Shown one piece after another: positions 47,728 to 55,382 of a stretch of DNA of 64,000 bases. The notes beneath the pieces are model-generated. The model was not told the origin of the DNA and searched no databases. It worked only from the letters and a program-made list of their open reading frames with translations. Source of the stretch: Siderastrea radians (Eukaryota; Cnidaria; Anthozoa; Scleractinia; Rhizangiidae); assembly GCA_964017195.1 (NCBI GenBank), contig OZ024890.1:50645593-50709592 (forward strand), read 5' to 3'. A program made the translations under genes and the position numbers. Numbering within the stretch: the stretch's first letter is position 1; every line of letters starts with the position of its first letter.

Positions 47728-47736
47728 AAAAAAAAA
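47728..47736 (-). terminator. Pol III-type poly-T terminator after tRNA-like gene
   Basis: Nine consecutive T on the minus strand, 15 bases past the 3' end of the tRNA-like sequence. This is strong by eukaryotic Pol III standards (four or more T). Confidence 0.7.
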
Positions 47737-47750
47737 GGCACCTTTTTATT

Positions 47751-47810
47751 GGAGTCGGTGGGACTCGAACCCACGCACGACCAAGGCTCTACCGACTGAG
47801 CTACGACTCC
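47751..47810 (-). ncRNA. tRNA-like Pol III gene lacking a normal anticodon arm
   Basis: Read on the minus strand, the 60-base sequence has a perfect 7-bp acceptor stem (GGAGTCG with CGACTCC), a 4-bp D stem (GCTC/GAGC) with AGTCGGTA loop, and a perfect 5-bp T stem (GTGGG/CCCAC) with TTCGAGT loop. The A box TAGCTCAGTCGG and B box GGTTCGAGTCC match the Pol III consensus. Between the D and T arms only about 12 bases remain, instead of about 22, so no standard anticodon arm forms. A nine-T terminator follows. It lies between protease and ATPase, same strand. It may make a small non-coding RNA, comparable in promoter design to adenovirus VA RNA. It could also be a captured, decayed tRNA or SINE. 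Confidence 0.75.
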
Positions 47811-47839
47811 GACACCGTTTTTCCAACGAACTTTTTTAT

Positions 47840-48379
47840 TTAACCATTCCATTGATGATAGGGATGACAACAGACTTGATACCATCTGGCTTCTTGACCT
47901 ACAATGAGTTGCTGAAGGCGTTGACCGGCTTGATGGTCATTGCTTACATAATCATGATCGGAAAACTCATTTAAAAATTCTTGCAAGGTCCGGCCACGGG
48001 CTTTGGCTTTCAAGTACAACAACGCATAATCGCCACAGGACTTGCTTGAGATGGCTTGGAGGGACTTGCCATTGGTCACCACATACTTCCAATGTTGAAC
48101 AATCCACGCTCGTAACGGGGCAGCTTGCACGTACGTGTCCAATGGCAAGGCATAACTGTCGAGGACTTCACACACGTTTCCCTCGGTCCACACCGCCAAC
48201 CAATGTTGTCCGGGTTGATCGTGCGGGTCGGTGTTGACAATGTACCCTTGGCGTTGGGTTTTGACAGGACGCTTGGGTAATCGATCACAGGCCACCGTCC
48301 CGTAAAACATCGGTTTCAATTGGGGGTCGTCACGGGCTAAATAATCCAACTGCACATTATTCAAGGCCACGTGTTCCAT
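47840..48379 (-). CDS. Adenain-like (Ulp1-fold) cysteine protease (179 aa)
   Basis: The catalytic order His-Asp-Gln-Cys of adenovirus-type maturation proteases is visible. His59 is in PGQHWLAVW, Asp74 in VLDSYALPL, Gln108 in LQAISSKSCGDYAL, and Cys115 in the same segment. Family members cleave virion precursors at (M/I/L/N/Q)xGG|x or (M/I/L/N/Q)xGx|G. Several small proteins encoded nearby contain such sites, so they are likely substrates. It abuts the capsid gene (11 bp) as in related elements. Length is near that of other Polinton proteases. Confidence 0.93.
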   Translation of the reverse strand: MEHVALNNVQLDYLARDDPQLKPMFYGTVACDRLPKRPVKTQRQGYIVNTDPHDQPGQHWLAVWTEGNVCEVLDSYALPLDTYVQAAPLRAWIVQHWKYVVTNGKSLQAISSKSCGDYALLYLKAKARGRTLQEFLNEFSDHDYVSNDHQAGQRLQQLIVGQEARWYQVCCHPYHQWNG

Positions 48380-48390
48380 CTTTTCTTTCT

Positions 48391-49791
48391 TTAGTGCTGG
48401 TAAATGTTGTACAACACGGCTCCGTTGCGGTCAATCTCCAGCAAGTTCTCAAATTCCCCATACACGAGCACGGTTATATTGGTAGTGGGCGCGGCTCCAA
48501 ATTCCAAGCTGAGTTGTAAGTCGCCTGTTTGCTTGGGGTTGAGGGTTTGACTGTCAGCACATCCATTGGCCACATTGTCATACATGTACAAGGTACAATT
48601 TTTAGCTTGGCCCCAATCTTCTAGTTCCACCATATTGCCTTTCTTTTTACACCAGGCTCCACTGGCTTGCAGAAAACGGAAGTAGCCTAGATTATCTCGG
48701 GTGCCATTGTCATGCACCAACTGCAGGGTTTCATAAGGGTATTCTTCTCCTTTGACAATCTGTTTAATGGAGGTCAGCCCAAATTTCTGGAAGCAGAAGG
48801 GATCTCGGGTCACATCGCCATTGAAGGCGCGGCTGTCCACTAACCCCACAATCAATCGGTCAGGCACTCTGTTTTGAAACAGGTTGGGGATATCAAAGCG
48901 GACCAGGTTGCCTTGCATGCTAAAGGTCCGGATTTCACTGCGGACGGTGGGGTAGGCAGCTACTTCGCCTTCATTGTGTCTTTTTTCAGACAAACTCTGG
49001 TAGATGGCGTCATTCAAACGCAGTTGACAGAGATGAAACCGTAGTTTGACATCGCCTTCCATCAATCGGCCGGCGAGAGCCACGCCATTCAAAAACAGGT
49101 TCGGACCATTGAAATGAAATTTCATCTTGATTTCGATGCCAGGCACCAACAGTTTGCCGGTGTGAAACACTTCCAAGTGCGGGGTAAACACCAGACTGTG
49201 GGTGACACCTCCAGCATACTTGGCGGTTTCGGCTACCATAGCGGCCAAGGCTCCTTTGTGATTGGCACTGAGATTCCTGTAGTCTGCATGCGGTCCAGCA
49301 CTGTTGGTATTGTTGTCGGTCCATTGGGGTGGGGAATCCACTTGATTGTACCAGCCTTGGGGTCCCAACACGGTCTTGCCATCTTCTCGGTCATAATTCA
49401 GCAAGGTTTCCAGGTAAGCTTTGTAATGATAGGTGTCGGATTGAGGACTGATCAACGTGCCATTCAACTGCAAGTCAATTTGTTTGATGATAGAATGGGC
49501 CAGATTGTTGACGGGCCACAATTTTTCATTGGCCACCAAGTTCCCGTTGTCATCCTTTTTCAATCTCAATTCCATGGTAAAGTAACTGCGTCCCAAATCC
49601 ACAAAATCGTCCAAGCCTGGCACAATGAATTCCATGGGATTGATGCCCGTGGTGGTGGGTTGAATGGTGACCATGCGATAGGCATTGATGCTAATGTCGG
49701 TCGGCGGCACATTGAAAATCCGTAACGCCGGGTTGATTGTCCCTTCGGAACGTGGGTGAGCCGGTGGGGTTTGCGTACTCACATCAGGCAT
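48391..49791 (-). CDS. Major capsid protein, double-jelly-roll type (466 aa)
   Basis: Begins with a Pro-rich leader, then the conserved region 'IEFIVPGLDDFVDL'-like (here MEFIVPGLDDFVDLGRSYF, residues about 54-72), followed by 'INLA..I..IDLQLNGTLIS'-type strands. The family is often annotated in animal genomes as F54H12.2-like. Paired jelly-roll domains are a known property of the Polinton hexon-like protein; they are inferred here, not modelled. Full length with no breaks seen. Forms the icosahedral shell in the virion model of Polintons. A TATA-like sequence lies at 49842-49850, about 51 bases upstream of the ATG. Confidence 0.92.
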   Translation of the reverse strand: MPDVSTQTPPAHPRSEGTINPALRIFNVPPTDISINAYRMVTIQPTTTGINPMEFIVPGLDDFVDLGRSYFTMELRLKKDDNGNLVANEKLWPVNNLAHSIIKQIDLQLNGTLISPQSDTYHYKAYLETLLNYDREDGKTVLGPQGWYNQVDSPPQWTDNNTNSAGPHADYRNLSANHKGALAAMVAETAKYAGGVTHSLVFTPHLEVFHTGKLLVPGIEIKMKFHFNGPNLFLNGVALAGRLMEGDVKLRFHLCQLRLNDAIYQSLSEKRHNEGEVAAYPTVRSEIRTFSMQGNLVRFDIPNLFQNRVPDRLIVGLVDSRAFNGDVTRDPFCFQKFGLTSIKQIVKGEEYPYETLQLVHDNGTRDNLGYFRFLQASGAWCKKKGNMVELEDWGQAKNCTLYMYDNVANGCADSQTLNPKQTGDLQLSLEFGAAPTTNITVLVYGEFENLLEIDRNGAVLYNIYQH

Positions 49792-49793
49792 GT

Positions 49794-50021
49794 TTAACGT
49801 CGTCGTCGTCGTCGAGTGGTGGCACCCCGTCGTCGTGAGGGGTTTTTATAGCGTCGTGCTAAGTGTTGTCTCAAATCAAACCCGGGCACTCTCATCACCT
49901 CGGGACTCAACCAGCCTCCCCGTTGTCGTCGCATGAGTTTCCAAAAAGGATACAGTCCTCCCCATTGAGACAAACCCCGATCACTACGGATCCGTCGAGG
50001 TCGCGAAGGCACGGGCTCCAT
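49794..50021 (-). CDS. Small basic virion protein with two xGG sites (75 aa)
   Basis: Starts at the first ATG, 50021. It contains Gln19-Trp-Gly-Gly22 and RRQRGG (Gln33-Arg-Gly-Gly36), then an amphipathic stretch and an arginine-rich end. Both sites fit adenain specificity, so a precursor cut into peptides is likely. It abuts the capsid gene by 2 bp. No named homologue was recognised. Confidence 0.6.
   Translation of the reverse strand: MEPVPSRPRRIRSDRGLSQWGGLYPFWKLMRRQRGGWLSPEVMRVPGFDLRQHLARRYKNPSRRRGATTRRRRRR
49842..49850 (-). promoter_or_regulatory. TATA box (TATAAAAAC) of the major capsid gene
   Basis: About 51 bases upstream of the capsid ATG, within the coding sequence of the preceding 75-aa gene, so the promoter is embedded in a neighbour's frame. 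Confidence 0.6.
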
Positions 50022-50023
50022 GT

Positions 50024-50350
50024 TCACACTCCAAAAATATCCCGCGCTCGTTTCACTTGTTTGGGAAACAAAGCACTGGCCACCCGCACGGCTTCTTTCA
50101 CGTTCTTCTGATTCAACGCTTTCTTGGCTTGTTTGGTAATTTCTTTTTTAAGGACGTCTTCGGCTTTGCGTTTGATCCCGCGTGTCAAACCCGTTTCCAA
50201 GCCTCTCTTGATATTACTAGGCAATTTCAAAGGATTTCGCGTGCTTTTAAGGCCTTGGAACCCACCACGCAAAAGATCCGTCACCAACCCTTTGCCTTTT
50301 TGATCATACCACTCGTCGGTCCGAAATCGTGTCAAACTTCCCCCACGCAT
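50024..50350 (-). CDS. Putative virion precursor (108 aa), possibly membrane-active
   Basis: The ATG at 50350 gives an N-terminus of Met-Arg-Gly-Gly|Ser, itself an adenain-type site. Gln17-Lys-Gly-Lys|Gly21 and Leu27-Arg-Gly-Gly|Phe31 add two more. The rest is basic and helical, with 'KEITKQAKKALNQKNVKEAV'. Such a multiply cleaved helical precursor recalls adenovirus protein VI or VII in design; this is analogy, not proven homology. A TATA box (TATAAAAAG on the minus strand) lies at 50407-50415. Confidence 0.6.
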   Translation of the reverse strand: MRGGSLTRFRTDEWYDQKGKGLVTDLLRGGFQGLKSTRNPLKLPSNIKRGLETGLTRGIKRKAEDVLKKEITKQAKKALNQKNVKEAVRVASALFPKQVKRARDIFGV

Positions 50351-50418
50351 CGTACTCTTCACGCTTTACCAAGGATCACGTTTGGTTGGTGTCACAGCAC
50401 TCGTCTCTTTTTATACCG

Positions 50419-50607
50419 TCATCGTCGTTTTTTCCGAAAAGCGGCTTCCAACCCTTTTTTAGCCCCGTAACTCGCAGCACCACCCGCGGCACCCAACGCC
50501 ACGGCTTTTCCTCCAGCGATCAAGGCAGGAATGAGAGCGGCCAGTGGGAATAAACCCCCTCGTTGCCTTCTTCTTCGTCTCGTTCGACGCACTCTTGTCT
50601 TTGGCAT
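50419..50607 (-). CDS. Adenovirus protein X/mu-like small core protein (62 aa)
   Basis: Arginine-rich leader, Gln15-Arg-Gly-Gly18, then a hydrophobic helix 'LFPLAALIPALIAGGKAVAL' and a small-residue-rich, basic end. This arrangement of basic leader, xGG cleavage site and Leu/Ile-Pro-rich hydrophobic segment is the hallmark of adenovirus protein X and its Polinton relatives. The start at 50607 was chosen over upstream in-frame codons because a TATAAAAAG element at 50641-50649 lies 34-42 bases 5' of it. Confidence 0.75.
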   Translation of the reverse strand: MPKTRVRRTRRRRRQRGGLFPLAALIPALIAGGKAVALGAAGGAASYGAKKGLEAAFRKKRR

Positions 50608-50640
50608 GTTTGTTTGTTTGTTTTTCACAACCCTTGTTTT

Positions 50641-50649
50641 CTTTTTATA
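50641..50649 (-). promoter_or_regulatory. TATA box (TATAAAAAG) of the protein X-like gene
   Basis: One of a series of TATA-like elements 30-60 bases 5' of minus-strand ATGs. Others are at 50407-50415, 50918-50927, 49842-49850, 47742-47749, 46451-46459, 46292-46298 and 55421-55430. Confidence 0.65.
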
Positions 50650-50650
50650 C

Positions 50651-50884
50651 TCACATGAGGTTGCACGTAAACGATTCCCCCGCATAGCGTTTTCGTTTCC
50701 CACTTTTGATCTCTGCCATGCGTTTCAAATGCGCTTTTCTGGCATTCTTTTTAGCCAACTTTTCTATCCCTTTGGTGATGGACCAAGCGGCTTTAGGAAT
50801 CCCGGCAATCACTGCGTTGATCCCTTCCCCCTCTTGTGGACGCTGTGGTCGTCGTCGTTGTCGTCGTCGTCGTTTCGGAGGCAT
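50651..50884 (-). CDS. Basic small virion-block protein (77 aa)
   Basis: From the ATG at 50884. An Arg/Pro/Gln-rich leader leads to a helical segment (GINAVIAGIPKAAWSITKGI) and a basic tail. It lacks the QRGG site of its neighbours. A CATAAAAAAG element at 50918-50927 is the probable core promoter. DNA binding is likely from charge alone. Confidence 0.55.
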   Translation of the reverse strand: MPPKRRRRQRRRPQRPQEGEGINAVIAGIPKAAWSITKGIEKLAKKNARKAHLKRMAEIKSGKRKRYAGESFTCNLM

Positions 50885-50922
50885 GATGATTGACTGGGAG
50901 TTCCTTCTCATCTCTCTCTTTT

Positions 50923-51972
50923 TTATGCCTTTTTGAAGTGTAACGTGACAATGGTATGGCCGTCACCAAACTTGACCAAGTCGCCTCCCCTACCAATCGT
51001 TTCGGCCACTTGAACGTGAATGATTTCCACCACCTCGTTTCGAAGAGGTAGGTATTGAATGTGCAACGGTTCAAAGTACAGGGTACCACGTCCTTGTCGC
51101 TTGTACTGGACTTCACGCAACAAATCGGTCACGCGATTGCCCACCACACTGCTGCCTGCCACGTCCGAGTACACGTGGAGCGTTCGCGTGGGATCCCCCA
51201 CCACCGCCCGAAACGCCACGTTCAAGTTGGTGAAACGCCAATTCACACTGAAACTCAACCAAATCCATGTGGTCCCTTGACTATCCGTGGTCACTTGATA
51301 ATACTCCGGGTCGTTCTTGCTATTTCTTATTTCAATGTCATCTTTAAGGGGGACCCGGCCATCACGGAATTCGATGGTCAAGTTGGGTCCCAACGCATAG
51401 TTTCCTTGGTCGTTTTGTTTAAACCATCCCATTTTTTTGGCCATGAGATGATGAATGGCAAAGTGGGGGATGTACATGAAGAAGTTGGTGTTCTCTATAC
51501 GCCCATACTTGTACCGTGAGACATTGCGATTGTTCATCACCAAATCCTCGCCGTCCCACTCAAAGGTCGTACACGTCTTCTTTCCATTGTCCGTATCCGG
51601 TACACCATAGTAGGGCAGGTAAGCAATGGTCATACGTTGTGTCACCCATTGCAAAAAGGCTTTCATGAAGGTCACGCCATCCACAATGGAAGGATCGTCT
51701 TTCAAATCCTCCATTTTCATATTGAAGGTACGGACCTCACGTGCCTTGGAGGTCAATCGATAACAAGAGGTGCCAAACACGTTCTGATCCGCTGGCAGCA
51801 GATTAAAAATGTTGACCCCCGTGTCTGGTAAGGAAATGGCACTCAAGCCCACTTGCCATCCACCCCCCGTGAGCTGTAACGGTTGAGGTAAACGAATCTT
51901 GAAGGAATTGGCTTGGTTGTTGGGAAATTCACGTCGGTTGGCATGACTGGGTAACGTCACGTAGAACGACAT
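50923..51972 (-). CDS. Capsid-associated (penton-like?) protein, paralogue B, 349 aa
   Basis: The start 'MSFYVTLPSHANRREFPNN' is placed at the ATG at 51972, because eight upstream in-frame residues are mostly lysine and fall outside the aligned family start. It shares with paralogues A and C the N-terminal block (SFYVTL.SHA...EFP.N...F..RLP), the 'GGW.VGL..LS.P' block, a central 'LGPNL..E' segment, 'RFTNLN.AFR', a '...GTRTLHVYSDV..SSVVG.R..DLLRE' region and the end 'GHTIVTLHF'. B and C are closest. Probably a structural virion component such as a penton-like single jelly-roll protein, but this needs structural comparison. Confidence 0.6.
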   Translation of the reverse strand: MSFYVTLPSHANRREFPNNQANSFKIRLPQPLQLTGGGWQVGLSAISLPDTGVNIFNLLPADQNVFGTSCYRLTSKAREVRTFNMKMEDLKDDPSIVDGVTFMKAFLQWVTQRMTIAYLPYYGVPDTDNGKKTCTTFEWDGEDLVMNNRNVSRYKYGRIENTNFFMYIPHFAIHHLMAKKMGWFKQNDQGNYALGPNLTIEFRDGRVPLKDDIEIRNSKNDPEYYQVTTDSQGTTWIWLSFSVNWRFTNLNVAFRAVVGDPTRTLHVYSDVAGSSVVGNRVTDLLREVQYKRQGRGTLYFEPLHIQYLPLRNEVVEIIHVQVAETIGRGGDLVKFGDGHTIVTLHFKKA

Positions 51973-51992
51973 GTTTGTCTTCTTCTTCTTCT

Positions 51993-53036
51993 TCACACGA
52001 CCACTTCCCTTTTAAAGTGGAGGGTCAGGAGGGTATGCCCTTCGCCAAATGTCACGAGATCCCCATTGATTTCGGCCATTTGCGTTTCCACGATTTCCAC
52101 CACTTCATTGCGTACTGGGACATATTGAATATGTCGAGGTTCAAAGTGCGTGGTTTCTTTGGGGTGGTACTTGATTTCTCGTAAGAGATCCGTGATACGA
52201 CCCCCTACCATACTGCTGGTCCCTACATCACAATACACGTGCAAAGGACGCGTGGCAGCAAATTCCGACGGGACACGAAAGGCCCCGTTCAAATTCACAA
52301 ACCGCCAAGGGCACGATAGACTCAATTTCAGATAATCCCCTTGCACTTTCCAAAAGGTGGGGTTGTTGCTGCCATCGCGGATATCCGTCGGGTTGGGAAT
52401 GGTAGAAATGCCATCCAATTCTTGCAAGAGATTGGGACCCAATCGATACTGGCCGGGGGACACTTGTTCAATCCATCCCATTCTCAGGGCCAAGGTTCTG
52501 CCCCATGACACGTGCGCCACTTGTCGTTTGTAATCCACATTGGTAGTATTCAACAACAAATCCCCTTCGGTGGTCCATTCAAAGGTCGGGGCCAATTTGA
52601 CACCATTGTCCTCGGCCCATTTGTTTTTGGGGACGGTTTGTTTCGCCCGTTCTTGCTGGTAACGATACACCAGTTGGTGAAAAAATTGAACTCCCGTCAA
52701 CGAGGTCATCTCCTTTCTCATATCTCGCCCGTAGACAGTGAGTTCGCGGCGTTCATGGTACCAGCGATCGTTCCCTTGATCGTCTTGGACATACACCCGT
52801 TCGTGCCATCGTACGTACAACAGAGGATGGGAATCGCCCACGCCTCCTTCTTCCGCTAGCACTGGAATGGTGGGTAACGATAAACTCGCCATACCCACCA
52901 TCCATCCTCGTCCCATAAATCGAATGGGTTTGGGCAATCGGTTTCTGAAATGATGACTCTTGTTCCCAGGAAACTCTTTGGTACTCGCATGACTCATCAA
53001 CGTCACGTAAAACGAAGAATTGGGCACCCACGTCAT
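51993..53036 (-). CDS. Capsid-associated (penton-like?) protein, paralogue C, 347 aa
   Basis: The N-terminus 'SSFYVTLMSHASTKEFPGN' and the conserved core and C-terminus (REIKYHPKETTHFEPRHIQY; GEGHTLLTLHF) align with paralogue B along their length, 20 bp apart, so they arose by tandem duplication within the element lineage. Having two or three related subunits might reflect separate roles at the capsid vertex, as with penton base and fibre-associated proteins; this is conjecture. Confidence 0.6.
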   Translation of the reverse strand: MTWVPNSSFYVTLMSHASTKEFPGNKSHHFRNRLPKPIRFMGRGWMVGMASLSLPTIPVLAEEGGVGDSHPLLYVRWHERVYVQDDQGNDRWYHERRELTVYGRDMRKEMTSLTGVQFFHQLVYRYQQERAKQTVPKNKWAEDNGVKLAPTFEWTTEGDLLLNTTNVDYKRQVAHVSWGRTLALRMGWIEQVSPGQYRLGPNLLQELDGISTIPNPTDIRDGSNNPTFWKVQGDYLKLSLSCPWRFVNLNGAFRVPSEFAATRPLHVYCDVGTSSMVGGRITDLLREIKYHPKETTHFEPRHIQYVPVRNEVVEIVETQMAEINGDLVTFGEGHTLLTLHFKREVVV

Positions 53037-53042
53037 GCCTGT

Positions 53043-54191
53043 CTAGTCGCGTCGTCGTCGTCGTCTTTTGTTTTTCTGGGGTGGGCTTGTCTCTTTCTTT
53101 GTCTGGGGCGGTCGGAGGGAGGTCACGTCTCCCCTAGCAATCCAACTGTTGTACTTGTCCGGCCACCCTTTCCACTTGACCAACAGGCGATCATTTTGAC
53201 GCTTAAGTACCTTTTCGATACGAAACACATCGGACACGTGTACTTTTTGTAAATCCTCCTTGTAAAACGTGCCATCGACGGGCGTGTCATCCCATTCGCG
53301 AATCTTGTAGGTGGGCACAGGACCCGGCACCACACGATGCACGACAAACACTTCTTCGGTCCAACCGGGTAAATACCCTTTTTCAAACGTACGATGAATC
53401 TTGTTGAGACGCACACGATCCCCTACTTTGAATTTGGGTTGGGAGTGTTTTCTTTTCAAACGTTTCTCGTACAGGCGTTTCCACACGGCTGCATCGTTTT
53501 CCCACGTCACGTCTTGAGGGGCCATACCAATACTTCGATGACGTGTGGCATTGTAGCCTTGGACCAACTCGGGTAACACATTGTCAAATTTCAACGTGTT
53601 GGCAGCAGTGAAATAGCGGTACAAACGTTCTTTCAAGGTGCGGTTAAATCGTTCCACCACACTCGCTTTGGCATCCCCTTGGGTAGAAAAATGCTGGATT
53701 CCTTGCTCCTCGAGCCAACGTTGAAACGTGCGATTGTAAAATTCCTTCCCTCGATCCGTTTGCAATCGATTGGGACGTCGACCTCCTTGTTTCAAAATCT
53801 TGTCAAACGCTTGGACCAAAGCCACCCCCGTTTTGCCTTTCAACGGTTGCACCCACGCGTATTTCGACAACACATCCAACACCGTCAGTAAATACCGAAT
53901 GCCACGATTATACTTGGCCAAGGGTTGTACTTCCACCAAATCCGCCACCCATTGATCGTCTAAGCCTCCTACGATCACGGGCAAGGTTGAAAAACGACGA
54001 CGTCGAGGTTTATGCAACGTGTAGGCCAAATCCCGTTCCAAGATCCGTTGGGCTTTTTTCAAGGGGAGGTGATGGGCCTTGGCAAACCGTTGCACGCCTC
54101 CTAAACTGCCCGGGGCTCGAGGATCGTGGTAACGGGTCAACCATGATTGCGAGACATCGAGTTTGGTTCGTTTGGTCTTTCGAGGCGCCAT
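53043..54191 (-). CDS. Polinton integrase with C-terminal chromodomain (382 aa)
   Basis: Retrovirus-like DDE integrase. Asp84 (WVADLVE), Asp146 (QTDRGKEFYN) and Glu180 (SVVERFNRTLKERL) form the catalytic triad, with 33 residues between the last two. An N-terminal helical region contains a His-rich segment. After the core, 'KFKVGDRVRL' marks the SH3-like DNA-binding part. A chromodomain follows at about 322-356 (VFRIEKVLKRQNDRLLVKWK then GWPDKYNSW), with an arginine-rich tail. It would cut and join the element ends, making the 6-bp duplication seen here. The chromodomain may steer insertion to modified chromatin. Full length and open. Confidence 0.95.
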   Translation of the reverse strand: MAPRKTKRTKLDVSQSWLTRYHDPRAPGSLGGVQRFAKAHHLPLKKAQRILERDLAYTLHKPRRRRFSTLPVIVGGLDDQWVADLVEVQPLAKYNRGIRYLLTVLDVLSKYAWVQPLKGKTGVALVQAFDKILKQGGRRPNRLQTDRGKEFYNRTFQRWLEEQGIQHFSTQGDAKASVVERFNRTLKERLYRYFTAANTLKFDNVLPELVQGYNATRHRSIGMAPQDVTWENDAAVWKRLYEKRLKRKHSQPKFKVGDRVRLNKIHRTFEKGYLPGWTEEVFVVHRVVPGPVPTYKIREWDDTPVDGTFYKEDLQKVHVSDVFRIEKVLKRQNDRLLVKWKGWPDKYNSWIARGDVTSLRPPQTKKETSPPQKNKRRRRRRD

Positions 54192-54508
54192 ACTTTCTTA
54201 CACTCATCCCACAAGGTATGTATGGAAGGGATGGTGTGGGGATGCGCCTTTTGAATGATTCGATACCATCGCCATGCGTTCGGATGAGCTTTTAACCATA
54301 AGACAAACACCACCCATCGATACAGGTTGCGGTCTACATGGGTTTCTTCAAAGATCTGGAGAGGAGGCGTATCCTCGGGACATGGGGGAATGGGGATTTT
54401 GACACCGGGTTGATGATCATATAAGACTTGGCAAAGGGATTGATGGCATTGCCATTGCACCAGGGACAACAAACCCTCCCACGCATAACACAACCACACA
54501 GACTCCAT
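54137..54508 (-). CDS. Hypothetical protein (123 aa), paralogue of the 42850 protein
   Basis: From the ATG at 54508. Contains NLYRWVVFVLWLKAHPNAW, similar to a segment of the 72-aa protein, with an aromatic-rich N-terminus and a helical C-terminal third. It overlaps the start of the integrase by 55 bases in another frame. No family was recognised. The two related genes stand at the outer edges of the virion block. Confidence 0.5.
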   Translation of the reverse strand: MESVWLCYAWEGLLSLVQWQCHQSLCQVLYDHQPGVKIPIPPCPEDTPPLQIFEETHVDRNLYRWVVFVLWLKAHPNAWRWYRIIQKAHPHTIPSIHTLWDECKKVWRLERPNEPNSMSRNHG

Positions 54509-54707
54509 GGTCACACTAATAAAAATTTTATTCTACAACATCAGCCTTTTATAGATTTCACAAGTCAAAAAAAGTCAAAAGAGCGCGCGTATTTCATTTT
54601 ACCGGCGCCCCGGTCGATGATGCTCTTTTTTTTTTTCCGGACCTGCTTTTTCATTTGTTTTTATCATGTATCATAATCATTGTTCATTAAAAACAGTTCG
54701 TGTGTCT
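54509..54707. other. Intergenic region with symmetric AATAAA/TTTATT
   Basis: The palindrome-like aataaaaattttatt near 54519-54533 offers a polyadenylation signal on either strand. A T-run is at about 54629-54638. No gene was seen. Confidence 0.45.
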
Positions 54708-55382
54708 TTACTTGGTCGTGTCTTGTCTTTGTTTTTTTCGGTTCTTGGGTTTCAAGGGTTTGTCGGCCCATTGAAAGAAAGGACATCGATCCTCGGGTGT
54801 TTCTTTGCATGTGAAATAAGGGCGATTGGGGTTGGCTTGGGATCGGCTGATTCGTAAGACCACGGGTTCTTCACAGTCACACACCAGGGTTCTTTTGAGA
54901 TAATCAGGATGGAGTTTTTCATTAATGATCTTGAGATAAGTGGCGATTTGATCTTGATGACAAAAGAGGCCACATTTCTTTTCTTGGCATTTGATGTAAG
55001 TGTCTCCTGTGGTTTGGGCTTGAAAGCAAGTTAGGTCTGTTTGATGCATAGGGCAGACAACGGATCGACAAGCTTGTTCCATAGGCGGTAGTTGTACTTG
55101 ATAACTAGCAGCAGGCGGATTTAACAAATTGAGAATATTGTCACCATTGAATAAGTCATCCATATTGATGAGCGGTGTTGGTGGCGGCGGCGGTACTGGT
55201 GGTGGTGGTGACAATGTGGTCGTTGTAGGTGTTGACGGTACTGGTGGTGGTGAAGAAGGATCCACTTGGAGTGGTTTTTTGATTTTGATTTTTTTGTCTT
55301 TTTTGGACTTTTTCTCCGTGGGTGCAGGGGGTAAAGCAGTCACCATCTCTTCGAGTTGTTGCAAAGGTCTCTTCGTGGCCAT
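54708..55382 (-). CDS. GRF zinc-finger protein (224 aa)
   Basis: The N-terminal half is Lys-rich and then Pro/Thr-rich and disordered (about 20-70). A first Cys/His cluster (Cys105-Cys141: C...CPMH...KCQEKKCGLFCHQD) is followed by a GRF-type finger at about 166-208, with Cys168, Cys170, RPYF (187-190), Cys192, Cys200 and FFQWAD (202-207). GRF fingers bind single-stranded nucleic acid in enzymes such as topoisomerase III and APE2. In this element it may act in replication or transcription control. A TATAAAATAG element at 55421-55430 lies upstream. Confidence 0.8.
   Translation of the reverse strand: MATKRPLQQLEEMVTALPPAPTEKKSKKDKKIKIKKPLQVDPSSPPPVPSTPTTTTLSPPPPVPPPPPTPLINMDDLFNGDNILNLLNPPAASYQVQLPPMEQACRSVVCPMHQTDLTCFQAQTTGDTYIKCQEKKCGLFCHQDQIATYLKIINEKLHPDYLKRTLVCDCEEPVVLRISRSQANPNRPYFTCKETPEDRCPFFQWADKPLKPKNRKKQRQDTTK

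Noticed and set aside
47705..47974. ORF with 'SRWDSNPRTTKALPTELR'-type residues
   Set aside because: It is a translation of the tRNA-like sequence and flanks, a well-known artefact pattern, not a protein.
49114..49725. 203-aa ORF on the plus strand opposite the capsid gene
   Set aside because: Antisense shadow of the major capsid protein; no recognisable motif and none of the compact spacing of real genes.
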